The translations under genes were made by a program, and so were the position numbers. Positions 1 to 7,446 of a stretch of 24,248 bases of DNA are shown here, one piece after another (the stretch's first letter is position 1; each line of letters begins with the position of its first letter). Origin of the DNA: Desulfovibrio sp. UBA4079 (lineage in GTDB: Bacteria; Desulfobacterota; Desulfovibrionia; Desulfovibrionales; Desulfovibrionaceae); NCBI GenBank assembly GCA_002382645.1, contig DFYP01000100.1, positions 1 to 24,248 of the forward strand, written 5' to 3'. A model generated the notes under the pieces. The model was given only the letters and a program-made list of their open reading frames with translations. It made no database searches and had not been told where the DNA came from.

Positions 1-19
1 GCGCCGGGTTGTCGTTTTC

Positions 20-1657
20 CTACGGTAGCATCCAGGTGAACACGTAAGCCTGGAGCATGGTGATCACGGAGACCACCAGGACCATGGCGATGGAGTGGCC
101 CAGGGTGAAGCGGAAGATGTCACCCTCGTGGCCCACCATGTTGGAGGCCGCGGTGGCCACCGAGATGCTCTGGGGCGAGATCATCTTGCCGGTGACGCCG
201 CCCGAGGAGTTGGCCGCCACGCACAGGGCCGGGTCCACGCCGATCTGCTGCGCCGTGGTCTTCTGGAGCGCACCGAACAGGGCGTTGGAGGACGTGTCCG
301 AACCGGTCAGGAACACGCCGAGCCAGCCCAGGATCGGGGCGAAGAAGGGGAACAGCGAACCGGTGGCCGTGAAGGCCAGACCCAGGGTCGAGCTCATGCC
401 CGAGAAGTTCATGATGTAGGCCAGGCCCAGGATCATGGCGATGGTCAGGATCGGGAAGCGCAGCTGGTAGACCGTGCGGCCGAAGCAGTTGATGGCCTTG
501 CCGAAGCCGTAGTTGGGAATGACCAGGATCGAGAGCAGGCCGGAGAACAGGATGGCCGTGCCCGCGGCGGAGAGCAGGTTCAGGGTGTACACCGCGCCAT
601 AGGGGGTGTCCTTGGCCACGATGGGGGCGGTCTTCATGACCACGTTGTGCAGCGCGGGCCAGCTGATCTTGATGGCCACGATGCCGTCCAGGAACTTCTT
701 CACGTCGGCCAGGCCCCAGAGGAGGACCATCACGGCCAGGATGATGTACGGGGTCCAGGCCCGAATGACCTGTCCGCCGGAGTAGCCGCACTTCACGGGA
801 CCGCCGCAGGACGGGGCCTCATCCGGGAAGTGCCACACGTTCTTGGGCTTCCAGACCTTGAGGAAGCCGCCCAGGCCCAGGATGGTGACGATGGCGGACA
901 TGATGTCCGGGAGGTACGGGCCGTGGAAGTTGGAGAACACGAACTGGGTCCCGGCGAAGAGCACGCCGGCCACGATGATGGCCGGGAGCACTTCCATGGC
1001 CCGCTTGAAGCCGCTCATGGTCACGGCCAGCCAGAGGGGCACGATCAGGGACAGGAACGGCAGCTGACGTCCGCAGATCTGGCTGATCTTCATCATGTCC
1101 AGGCCGGTGACGTTGGCCGCCACCACGATCGGGATGCCGATGGCGCCGAAGGCCACCGGGGCGGTGTTGGCGATGAGGCAGATGCCCGCGGCGTAGAGCG
1201 GGTTGAAGCCCAGGCCCACGAGCATGGCCGCGGTGATGGCCACCGGGGTGCCGAAGCCCGCCGTGCCCTCGATGAACGAGCCGAAGGCGAAGGCCACCAG
1301 GATGGCCTGGAGGCGGCGGTCGTCGGTGATGCTTGCCAGGGAGCTCTTGATGATTTCGAACTCCCCGGACTCAACGGTCATGTTGTAGATCCAGATCGCC
1401 GTGATGACGATCCAGACGATGGGGAAGATGCCGAAGGCCGCGCCATAGAGCGTGGCGTTCACTGCCAGCCCGGTGGGCATGCCCCAGGCGACGATGGCCA
1501 GAAGCACGGCCGCCAGGGTGGCGGCGAAGGCGGCCTTGTGGCCTGCCATGCGCTTCACCGCCAGCATGAAGAACAGGATGTACAGGGGGATGCCCGCAAC
1601 CAGCGCCGAGAGCAGAATGCTCCCCAGCGGATCATAAGCCTGAATCCAATTTTCCAT
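20..1657 (-). CDS. lctP: L-lactate permease, LctP family
   Basis: A 545-residue polytopic membrane protein with about a dozen or more hydrophobic segments, the usual size for LctP/LldP permeases, which import lactate (and glycolate) with protons across the inner membrane. The start chosen is ATG at 1657, because GGAGG lies 5 bases upstream; an in-frame TTG at 1669 would swallow this ribosome-binding site. The protein begins MENWIQAYDPLGS and contains the Gly-rich segment FIEGTAGFGTPVA (about residues 126-138) and the GSDTSSNALFGALQ segment near residue 454, both typical of the family. It lies 116 bp downstream of the PFOR gene on the same strand, so lactate uptake and pyruvate oxidation are probably co-transcribed. 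In D. vulgaris lactate dehydrogenase genes follow; here they would be beyond the left edge. Family assignment is firm; substrate is inferred from context. Confidence 0.93.
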   Translation of the reverse strand: MENWIQAYDPLGSILLSALVAGIPLYILFFMLAVKRMAGHKAAFAATLAAVLLAIVAWGMPTGLAVNATLYGAAFGIFPIVWIVITAIWIYNMTVESGEFEIIKSSLASITDDRRLQAILVAFAFGSFIEGTAGFGTPVAITAAMLVGLGFNPLYAAGICLIANTAPVAFGAIGIPIVVAANVTGLDMMKISQICGRQLPFLSLIVPLWLAVTMSGFKRAMEVLPAIIVAGVLFAGTQFVFSNFHGPYLPDIMSAIVTILGLGGFLKVWKPKNVWHFPDEAPSCGGPVKCGYSGGQVIRAWTPYIILAVMVLLWGLADVKKFLDGIVAIKISWPALHNVVMKTAPIVAKDTPYGAVYTLNLLSAAGTAILFSGLLSILVIPNYGFGKAINCFGRTVYQLRFPILTIAMILGLAYIMNFSGMSSTLGLAFTATGSLFPFFAPILGWLGVFLTGSDTSSNALFGALQKTTAQQIGVDPALCVAANSSGGVTGKMISPQSISVATAASNMVGHEGDIFRFTLGHSIAMVLVVSVITMLQAYVFTWMLP

Positions 1658-1735
1658 ACGCTCCTCCAAACGGTTGATGATCCGCCCGCGGGAGCCCCCC
1701 TGGAGTCAAAGCCCAGTCGCCCTGCCGCGAACAAG

Positions 1736-1763
1736 GGAGGAGGCCGCCGTGGCGGCCTCCTCC
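1736..1763 (-). terminator. GC-rich hairpin between PFOR and lactate permease
   Basis: Perfect 13-bp inverted repeat (GGAGGAGGCCGCC with its complement, 2-base centre) starting 10 bases past the PFOR stop. On the minus-strand transcript it is followed by CTTGTTCG, not by a run of U, so it is a poor intrinsic terminator. It may cause partial termination or protect the 3' end of the PFOR message, giving less permease than PFOR transcript. Confidence 0.45.
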
Positions 1764-1773
1764 GCCCTACCCT

Positions 1774-4700
1774 CTATTTGCCGGCCCGGCCGTCATCGCA
1801 AGGCTCCTCCGCCTTGCCGGACCGGGCGTGTTCGGCTCCGTTGGCCACGGCGCAGGACTCCAGTCCCGGCCCCTCCTCGGCGGGAGCCCCTCCGATGAAG
1901 CGGGCCTCGGGGGCGGCCATCCAGCGCAGCAGCTCGTAGCGCTGGCGGTAGTCCTCCTCGATGCGCTTGCGGAACGCCTTGGACGCCTCGGGCATGGCCT
2001 TCTCCAGCATGGCGTAGCGGGTCTCGCCGGAGAGGAACTCCTGCAGGCTGCCGTCGGGGTCCTTGGATTCCAGCACGAGGGGGTTCTTGCCCTCCGCGGC
2101 CAGAAGCGGGTTGTAGCGGTACAGGGGCCAGTACCCGGAGGCCACGGCGAGGCGCTGCTCCTCCTGGGTCTTGCCCATGCCCTTCTTGATGCCCTGGTTG
2201 ATGCACGGCGCGTAGCAGATGATCAGCGACGGTCCCGGATAGGCCTCGGCCTCCAGGAAGGCCTTGAGCATCTGCTGCTTGTTGGCGCCCATGGCCACCG
2301 AGGCCACGTAGATGGAGCCGTAGGTCATGGCCATGCGGCCCAGGTCCTTCTTGCCGGTCTTCTTGCCCGCGGCCGCGAACTTGGCCACCGAGCCCAGCGG
2401 CGTGGCCTTGGAGGACTGGCCGCCGGTGTTGGAATAGACCTCGGTGTCCAGGACCAGGACGTTCACGTCCATGCCCGAGGCCAGGACGTGGTCCAGGCCG
2501 CCGTAGCCGATGTCATAGGCCCAGCCGTCGCCGCCGAAGATCCAGACGCTCTTCTTGGTGAGCAGGTCGGTCATGGCCGCCAGCTCTGCCAGGGCCGGGG
2601 TCTTGGCGGCCTTGGGCAGGAGCTTCTTCAGGGCGTCGCCGTGGGCGCGCGAGGCCGCGGGATCGTCCTTGCCGGCCAGCCAGCCGGTGAGGGCCGTCTT
2701 GAGCTCGCCCTTGGCCTCGGCCGCGGCCTGGCCCGCCAGGTCGGCCAGCCGGGCCCGGCGCTGGAACAGGCCCAGGGCCATGCCGAAGCCGAATTCCGCG
2801 GCGTCCTCGAACAGCGAGTTGCCCCAGGCGGGGCCGAAGCCGTCCTTGTTGGTGCAGTACGGGCTCGACGGCGCGGACGCGCCCCAGATGGAGGAGCAGC
2901 CCGTGGCGTTGGCGATGACCATGCGCTCGCCGAAGAGCTGGGTCAGGACCTTGACGTAGGGCGTCTCGCCGCAACCGGCGCAGGCCCCGGAGAACTCCAG
3001 CAGAGGCTGGTGGAACTGGCTGCCCTTGAGGGACTCGCGCTTGAGCAGGTTGTCCCGCACGGGCTGGCTCATGGCGAAGTCGAAGTTGGGCACCTCGGCG
3101 CCGGTCTGGCTCTCGATGGGCTTCATGACCAGGGCCTTGTCCTTGGCCGGGCAGATGTCCGCGCAGTTGCCGCAGCCCATGCAGTCGAGCGTGTTCACCT
3201 GCACGCGGAAGGAGTAGCCCTTGAGCTCCTTGCCCTGGGCCGGAAGCACGGCGAAGGTCGCCGGGGCCTTGGCCTTCTGGGCGTCATCCAGGAGCACCGG
3301 CCGGATGGCCGCGTGGGGGCAGACGAAGGCGCACTGGTTGCACTGGATGCAGTTCTCGGGAATCCACTGCGGCACGTTGATGGCCACGCCGCGCTTCTCG
3401 AAGCAGGAGGTGCCCGCGGGGAACAGGCCGTCCGGGGTGAAGGCGCTCACCGGCAGGGTGTCGCCCTTCTGGGCCAGCATGGGCTTCATGACCTTGGTCA
3501 CGAAGGCCGGTTCGCTCGGCGCGGCCACGGCCTCGTCCTTGGCCTTGGCCCAGGAGGCCGGATAGCTGATCTCCTGGAGATTCTCCAGGGACTGATCCAC
3601 GGCCGCGATGTTCATGTTCACGATCTTGTCGCCCTTCTTGCCGTACTCCTTCTTGATGGACTCCTTGAGCAGGCTCACGGCCTGGTCAAAGGGCAGCACC
3701 CCGGAGAGCTTGAAGAAGGCGGTCTGCATGATCATGTTGATGCGGCCGCCCAGGCCCACGCCCGCGGCGATCTTCACGGCGTCGATGTTGTAGAACTTGA
3801 GCTTCTTGGCGGCGATGGTGCGGCGCACGTGGCCCGGGAGCTGCTGCTCCATGTCGGCCAGGGTCCAGTTGGAGTTCAAGAGGAAGGTGCCGCCGTCCTT
3901 GATGCCCTCGAGCACGTCGTAGACCCGCACGTAGTTGGACTTGTGGCAGGCCACGAAGTCCGCGGTGTTCACCAGGTAGGTGGACTTGATCGGGAGCTTG
4001 CCGAAGCGCAGGTGCGACACGGTGATGCCGCCGGACTTCTTGGAGTCGTAGGCGAAGTAGCCCTGGGCGTAGAGCTCGGTGTTGTCGCCGATGATCTTGA
4101 TGGCGCTCTTGTTGGCGCCCACGGTGCCGTCCGAGCCCAGGCCCCAGAACTTGCACTGCACCGTGCCCTCGGCCGTGGTCTGCAGGGGTTCGCCCACGGG
4201 CAGGGAGCGGCCGGTGACGTCGTCCTCGATGCCCACGGTGAAGGGCGTCTTGGGCTCTTTCGCGGCCATATTGTCGAACACGGCCTTGACCATGGCCGGG
4301 GTGAATTCCTTGGAGCCCAGCCCGTAGCGGCCCCCAAGTACCCGGACCGTCCGCCCGCCCTCCAGGAGCGCGGTGCAGACGTCCAGGTACAGGGGATCGC
4401 CCGGGGCTCCGGGCTCCTTGGTCCTGTCCAGGACCGTGACTGTGGAGGCCGAGAGAGGAATCCCGGCCAGGAGGGCGGATTTGACGAAGGGCCGGAACAG
4501 CCGGACCTTGAGCAGGCCCAGCTTGGCGCCCTTGGCGTTGAGCACGCCGATGGTCTCCTCGATGGCCTCGCAGCCGGAGCCCATGGCCACGATGACGTGC
4601 TCGGCCTTCTTGTGGCCCACGTAGTCGAAGAGGCTGTAGCTCCGGCCCGTGATGGCGGAGACCTTGGCCATGGCCTCGGTGACGATGCCCGGGACCTTGT

Positions 4701-5412
4701 CGTAGAACGGGTTGGCGGCCTCGCGTCCCTGGAAGTAGATGTCCGGGTTCTGGGCCGTGCCCCGGACCACCGGATGCTCGGGGTTCATGCCCCGGGCCCG
4801 GAAGGCCGCGACCTTGTCGCGGTTGACCAGTCCGGCCATGTCCTTGGGGTCGATGACCTCGATCTTCTGGACCTCGTGGGAGGTGCGGAAGCCGTCGAAG
4901 AAGTGCACGAAGGGCACGCTGGACTCGATGGCCGCCAGGTGGGCCACCAGGGCCATGTCCATGGCTTCCTGCACGGAGTTGGAGCAGAGCAGGGCGAAGC
5001 CGGTCTGGCGCGCGGCCATGACGTCGGCGTGGTCTCCGAAAATGGACAGGGCGTGGGCCGCCAGGGCCCGGGCCGAGACGTGGAACACGGCCGGGAGCAG
5101 TTCGCCGGCGATCTTGTACATGTTGGGGATCATGAGAAGCAGGCCCTGGGAGGCGGTGAACGTGGTGGTCAGGGCCCCGGCCGCCAGGGAGCCGTGCACG
5201 GCTCCGGCCGCGCCGGCCTCGGACTGCATCTCGCGGATCTCCACCACCTGGCCGAAGGCGTTGATCCGGCCCTTGGCGGCCCACTCATCGGCGGTCTCGC
5301 CCATGGGCGAGGACGGGGTGATGGGATAGATGACCGCGGTGTCGCTCAAGGCATAGGCCACATGGGCCGTGGCCGTGTTGCCGTCCATGGTCTTCATCGA
5401 TTTCTTGGCCAT
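1774..5412 (-). CDS. por: Pyruvate:ferredoxin (flavodoxin) oxidoreductase, single-chain
   Basis: A 1212-residue homodimeric-type PFOR that oxidises pyruvate and CoA to acetyl-CoA and CO2 and reduces ferredoxin, using thiamine diphosphate (TPP) and three 4Fe-4S clusters. Start ATG at 5412 follows AGGAG with a 7-base gap; an ATG at 5427 lies upstream of that site and is unlikely. Visible parts: YPITPSSPMGE near residue 29 (N-terminal pyrimidine-binding domain); two ferredoxin clusters, C688-C691-C694-C698 and C744-C747-C750-C754; proximal cluster ligands C811, C814, C839 and C1070; and the TPP/Mg motif GGDGWAYDIG with D962. These positions match D. africanus PFOR to within one residue. The C-terminus has an extension with C1187 and C1205, 18 residues apart, like the oxygen-protective disulfide of D. 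africanus. It is the first gene after the sigma-54 promoter at 5484 and the key step between lactate oxidation and acetyl-CoA. Confidence 0.97.
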   Translation of the reverse strand: MAKKSMKTMDGNTATAHVAYALSDTAVIYPITPSSPMGETADEWAAKGRINAFGQVVEIREMQSEAGAAGAVHGSLAAGALTTTFTASQGLLLMIPNMYKIAGELLPAVFHVSARALAAHALSIFGDHADVMAARQTGFALLCSNSVQEAMDMALVAHLAAIESSVPFVHFFDGFRTSHEVQKIEVIDPKDMAGLVNRDKVAAFRARGMNPEHPVVRGTAQNPDIYFQGREAANPFYDKVPGIVTEAMAKVSAITGRSYSLFDYVGHKKAEHVIVAMGSGCEAIEETIGVLNAKGAKLGLLKVRLFRPFVKSALLAGIPLSASTVTVLDRTKEPGAPGDPLYLDVCTALLEGGRTVRVLGGRYGLGSKEFTPAMVKAVFDNMAAKEPKTPFTVGIEDDVTGRSLPVGEPLQTTAEGTVQCKFWGLGSDGTVGANKSAIKIIGDNTELYAQGYFAYDSKKSGGITVSHLRFGKLPIKSTYLVNTADFVACHKSNYVRVYDVLEGIKDGGTFLLNSNWTLADMEQQLPGHVRRTIAAKKLKFYNIDAVKIAAGVGLGGRINMIMQTAFFKLSGVLPFDQAVSLLKESIKKEYGKKGDKIVNMNIAAVDQSLENLQEISYPASWAKAKDEAVAAPSEPAFVTKVMKPMLAQKGDTLPVSAFTPDGLFPAGTSCFEKRGVAINVPQWIPENCIQCNQCAFVCPHAAIRPVLLDDAQKAKAPATFAVLPAQGKELKGYSFRVQVNTLDCMGCGNCADICPAKDKALVMKPIESQTGAEVPNFDFAMSQPVRDNLLKRESLKGSQFHQPLLEFSGACAGCGETPYVKVLTQLFGERMVIANATGCSSIWGASAPSSPYCTNKDGFGPAWGNSLFEDAAEFGFGMALGLFQRRARLADLAGQAAAEAKGELKTALTGWLAGKDDPAASRAHGDALKKLLPKAAKTPALAELAAMTDLLTKKSVWIFGGDGWAYDIGYGGLDHVLASGMDVNVLVLDTEVYSNTGGQSSKATPLGSVAKFAAAGKKTGKKDLGRMAMTYGSIYVASVAMGANKQQMLKAFLEAEAYPGPSLIICYAPCINQGIKKGMGKTQEEQRLAVASGYWPLYRYNPLLAAEGKNPLVLESKDPDGSLQEFLSGETRYAMLEKAMPEASKAFRKRIEEDYRQRYELLRWMAAPEARFIGGAPAEEGPGLESCAVANGAEHARSGKAEEPCDDGRAGK

Positions 5413-5483
5413 CGGAACGCTCCTCATGTTGCGCGTGTTGCGGGTCCGGCCGGGCGCACCTCGGCCTGGACCACTGCCCCTCT

Positions 5484-5499
5484 AACAAGAACCGTGCCG
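5484..5499 (-). promoter_or_regulatory. Sigma-54 (-24/-12) promoter for por-lctP
   Basis: On the minus strand the sequence is CGGCACG, four bases, TTGTT, against a consensus of TGGCACG-N4-TTGCW. The GG-N10-GY spacing is exact; the deviations are C for the first T and T for the -12 C. Transcription would start near 5474, about 60 bases before the PFOR ATG. Sigma-54 dependence fits the NtrC-family regulator next door. Confidence 0.7.
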
Positions 5500-5584
5500 C
5501 ACTGGGCGGGCCTGCCTGTCCTGTGGATTTCCAGATAAATGAGAGGGTTCCGTGGACGTGCGCGCCCACGGGGCCTGGCCGTTC

Positions 5585-5600
5585 GTCCGGAAAACAGGAC
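5585..5600. promoter_or_regulatory. Degenerate third copy of the 16-bp operator palindrome
   Basis: GTCCGGAAAACAGGAC has the outer GTCC/GGAC arms and the A-rich centre of the two better copies at 5714 and 5742 but mismatched inner bases. It lies about 85-100 bp upstream of the -24 element. It may be a weak or accessory activator site, or chance. Confidence 0.3.
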
Positions 5601-5713
5601 GCTTGGGCCCGTACTGCCCAATAAATGTATTATCGAATCAATCCAAAATGATGTCAAATTGATCACAGCCCGGAAACAGGTCGTGACATGACGAAGGGTA
5701 AGGCCTGACGCCT

Positions 5714-5757
5714 GTCTGTTTTTTCAGACGAAATCTTCGTGGTCCGAAAAATCGGAC
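5714..5757. promoter_or_regulatory. Tandem 16-bp palindromes, probable enhancer sites
   Basis: Two 16-bp palindromes, GTCTGTTTTTTCAGAC (5714-5729) and GTCCGAAAAATCGGAC (5742-5757), share the pattern GTCYGW-W4-WCRGAC with centres 28 bp apart. The outer sequences GCCTGTC (5710-5716) and GACAGGC (5755-5761) are also complementary, so the whole block is a compound dyad. They lie 215-270 bp upstream of the sigma-54 promoter, a normal enhancer distance, and are the best candidates for binding by the response regulator at 6058-7446. They also follow the stop of the 71-aa gene, so an RNA hairpin role cannot be excluded, but there is no U-tract. Confidence 0.65.
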
Positions 5758-5768
5758 AGGCTTGGGGA

Positions 5769-5984
5769 TCAGAAAAAATGCCGCACAGCGCTGCGCCGGG
5801 CCAGCCCAGGGTCGTCGGTCTCCAGAACCAGCCGCACCAGGCGCAGGAGCCTGCGGCCCAGGCTGATTTCCTCAAGCAGCGCCGGCTCGCGTTCGACGCT
5901 CACGCTGATGCGGATGTTCGGACCGGGAAGGCCCGGCTGCTCGGCTTCATAAACGCGGTAGGCTTGGCGGTTCGCACTGCCCAT
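5769..5984 (-). CDS. Small hypothetical protein (71 aa) after the sigma-54 regulator
   Basis: I do not recognise this family. The frame starts at an ATG with GGAG 7 bases upstream and ends in TGA, and its codons favour G or C in third position as in the neighbours, which supports real coding. The protein is basic, with a central segment RISVSVE followed by a leucine/arginine-rich stretch at about residues 36-55 that could form an amphipathic helix. There are no cysteines and no signal peptide. It begins 73 bases after the response regulator stop on the same strand, so it is probably the last gene of the acyltransferase-kinase-regulator operon. A dyad CCCATGC/GCATGGG (5994-6000 and 6040-6046) in the spacer includes its ribosome-binding site. 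A role in lactate control is possible only by position. Confidence 0.5.
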   Translation of the reverse strand: MGSANRQAYRVYEAEQPGLPGPNIRISVSVEREPALLEEISLGRRLLRLVRLVLETDDPGLARRSAVRHFF

Positions 5985-6057
5985 AGCCGTTCTCCCATGC
6001 CGGGGCCGGAACGGACCGGGCCCGGTTTCCCTGATCCCTGCATGGGCGATGCCAAGG

Positions 6058-7446
6058 TCAGGCTCCGGGCGCGTACTTCTTGAGCAGGGCGTAAAGATGC
6101 GAACGGGACAGGCCCGAGATCTCGATCATCCGGCCCACGTCCTGGCCGCATTCCCGCAGCAGGCGCTCGATGTACTCCCGCTCCCGGGCCTCCTTGAAGA
6201 TCTTGAGCGACGGCAGGGGCCCCTCCCCGGCGCGGGCCGAGGCCGCCTCGCCCTCCTCCGGGGCGCGCCGGGTCAGGTTGGCCCGGGCCACGGCGATGCG
6301 CACCTCCTGGGGCAGGTGCAGGGCGAACAGGGTGGGCTCGTCGCCCGCGGCCACCATGGCCCGCTCGAGCACGTTGTTCAGTTCGCGCACGTTGCCCGGC
6401 CAGGAATAGGCCGAGATGATCATGAGGAACTCCGAGTCCATGACCTTGGCCGGCCGGCCCGCGGCCCGGGCCAGGTCCTCCAGCCGCCGCTGGGCCAGGA
6501 GCCGGATGTCCTCGGCCCGTTCGCGCAGGGGCGGCAGGACCAGGTGGATGGTCTTGATGCGGAACAGCAGGTCCTGGCGGAAGGCCCCCCGGGCCACCAT
6601 CTCCTCCAGGTCGCGGTTGGTGGCGGCGATGAGCCGGAAATCGCTCTCCACCTCGTGGGCCGCACCCACGGGCCGGAAGCGCCGCTCCTGGAGCACGCGC
6701 AGGAAGGACTTCTGCACGGACACGGGCAGCTCACCCACCTCGTCCAGGCAGAGCGTGCCGCCGTCGGACAGCTTGACCAGGCCGTCGCGGTCGCAGTCCG
6801 CGCCGGTGAAGGCCCCCTTGCGGTGGCCGAAGAGCGTGCTCTCCACCAGGGTCTCGGTGAGGCTGGCGCAGTCCACCACCACGAAGGGCCGGCCCGCGCG
6901 CGGGCTGTTGTCGTGGATGGCCCGGGCGAAAAGCTCCTTGCCCGTGCCGGTCTCGCCGGTGATGAGCACGCTGGCCGGGGACCCGGCGGCCTGGGCCGCC
7001 AGCTCGAAGCACTGGCGCATGCGCGGCGCGGTGCCCACCAGGCTGGAGAGCTGGATGGGCCGGGGGCTCTGGGCCCGGTTCTTCTCCTGGCGGTACTGCA
7101 GGGCGCGCTTGAGCGAGAGCATGGTCTCGCGCAGGGGCGAGGGCTTCACCAGGTAGTCCCAGACCCCGCCGTGGATGGCCAGCTCCGCGCCGTCCGGATC
7201 GCCCTGGCCGGTGAGGATGATGACCTCCGGCGACGCGGGCAGGCCCTTGAGCACGGGCAGGGCGTCCAGGCCGTTGCCGTCGGGCAGGCGCACGTCCAGG
7301 AAGACCACGTCGAAGCCCCCGCAGCGGGCCTTGGCCAGGCCCTCGCCCAGGCTGGCCGCGGTGTCGCAGGTCAATTCCATGCGCACGGCCAGGCTTTCCA
7401 TGGTGGCGCGGATGTCGGCGTCGTCGTCGATGACCAGGATCTTCAC
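6058..7446 (-). CDS. Sigma-54-dependent response regulator, NtrC family
   Basis: A 462-residue three-domain activator. Residues 1-120 form a receiver domain with acidic pocket D7-D8-D9, phospho-acceptor D51 and K101. Residues about 134-370 form the AAA+ domain with Walker A GETGTGKE (164-171), the sigma-54 contact loop GAFTGA (211-216) and Walker B LCLDE (232-236). The C-terminal 40 residues form a Fis-type helix-turn-helix ending LSRSHLYALLKKY. The start is GTG at 7446, overlapping the kinase stop by 4 bases (GTGA), with GGAGG 7 bases upstream, so translation is coupled. With GAFTGA intact, it should activate rather than only repress sigma-54 promoters. The promoter and palindromes upstream of PFOR are the obvious target. 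The equivalent position in D. vulgaris (DVU3023) holds a regulator of lactate utilisation, which supports the same role here. Confidence 0.93.
   Translation of the reverse strand: MKILVIDDDADIRATMESLAVRMELTCDTAASLGEGLAKARCGGFDVVFLDVRLPDGNGLDALPVLKGLPASPEVIILTGQGDPDGAELAIHGGVWDYLVKPSPLRETMLSLKRALQYRQEKNRAQSPRPIQLSSLVGTAPRMRQCFELAAQAAGSPASVLITGETGTGKELFARAIHDNSPRAGRPFVVVDCASLTETLVESTLFGHRKGAFTGADCDRDGLVKLSDGGTLCLDEVGELPVSVQKSFLRVLQERRFRPVGAAHEVESDFRLIAATNRDLEEMVARGAFRQDLLFRIKTIHLVLPPLRERAEDIRLLAQRRLEDLARAAGRPAKVMDSEFLMIISAYSWPGNVRELNNVLERAMVAAGDEPTLFALHLPQEVRIAVARANLTRRAPEEGEAASARAGEGPLPSLKIFKEAREREYIERLLRECGQDVGRMIEISGLSRSHLYALLKKYAPGA

Larger units (their letters stand above)
5413..5768 (-). 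promoter_or_regulatory. Control region of the PFOR-lactate permease operon
   Basis: A 356-bp stretch without a convincing gene, A+T-richer in its middle (about 5628-5662) than its surroundings. From the PFOR start outward it holds a ribosome-binding site, a leader of roughly 60 bases, a -24/-12 promoter, one degenerate and two good copies of a 16-bp palindrome, and a CRP/FNR-like dyad. The order promoter, A+T-rich bend region, distant enhancer sites is the usual layout for activation by an NtrC-type regulator, and such a regulator is encoded immediately upstream at 6058-7446. Confidence 0.7.

Noticed and set aside
1828..5538. Very long open frame on the plus strand opposite PFOR, and similar long antisense frames at 95-1939, 7539-10484, 17932-19368 and 20129-22342
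   Set aside because: They mirror genuine genes on the other strand, have low-complexity His/Gly/Asp/Leu-rich products and no family motifs; this is the usual artefact of high GC content with strong third-position bias.
5714..5757. The tandem palindromes as terminators of the kinase-regulator operon
   Set aside because: There is no U-tract after either stem on the minus strand, and their repeated common pattern and distance from a sigma-54 promoter fit protein-binding sites better.
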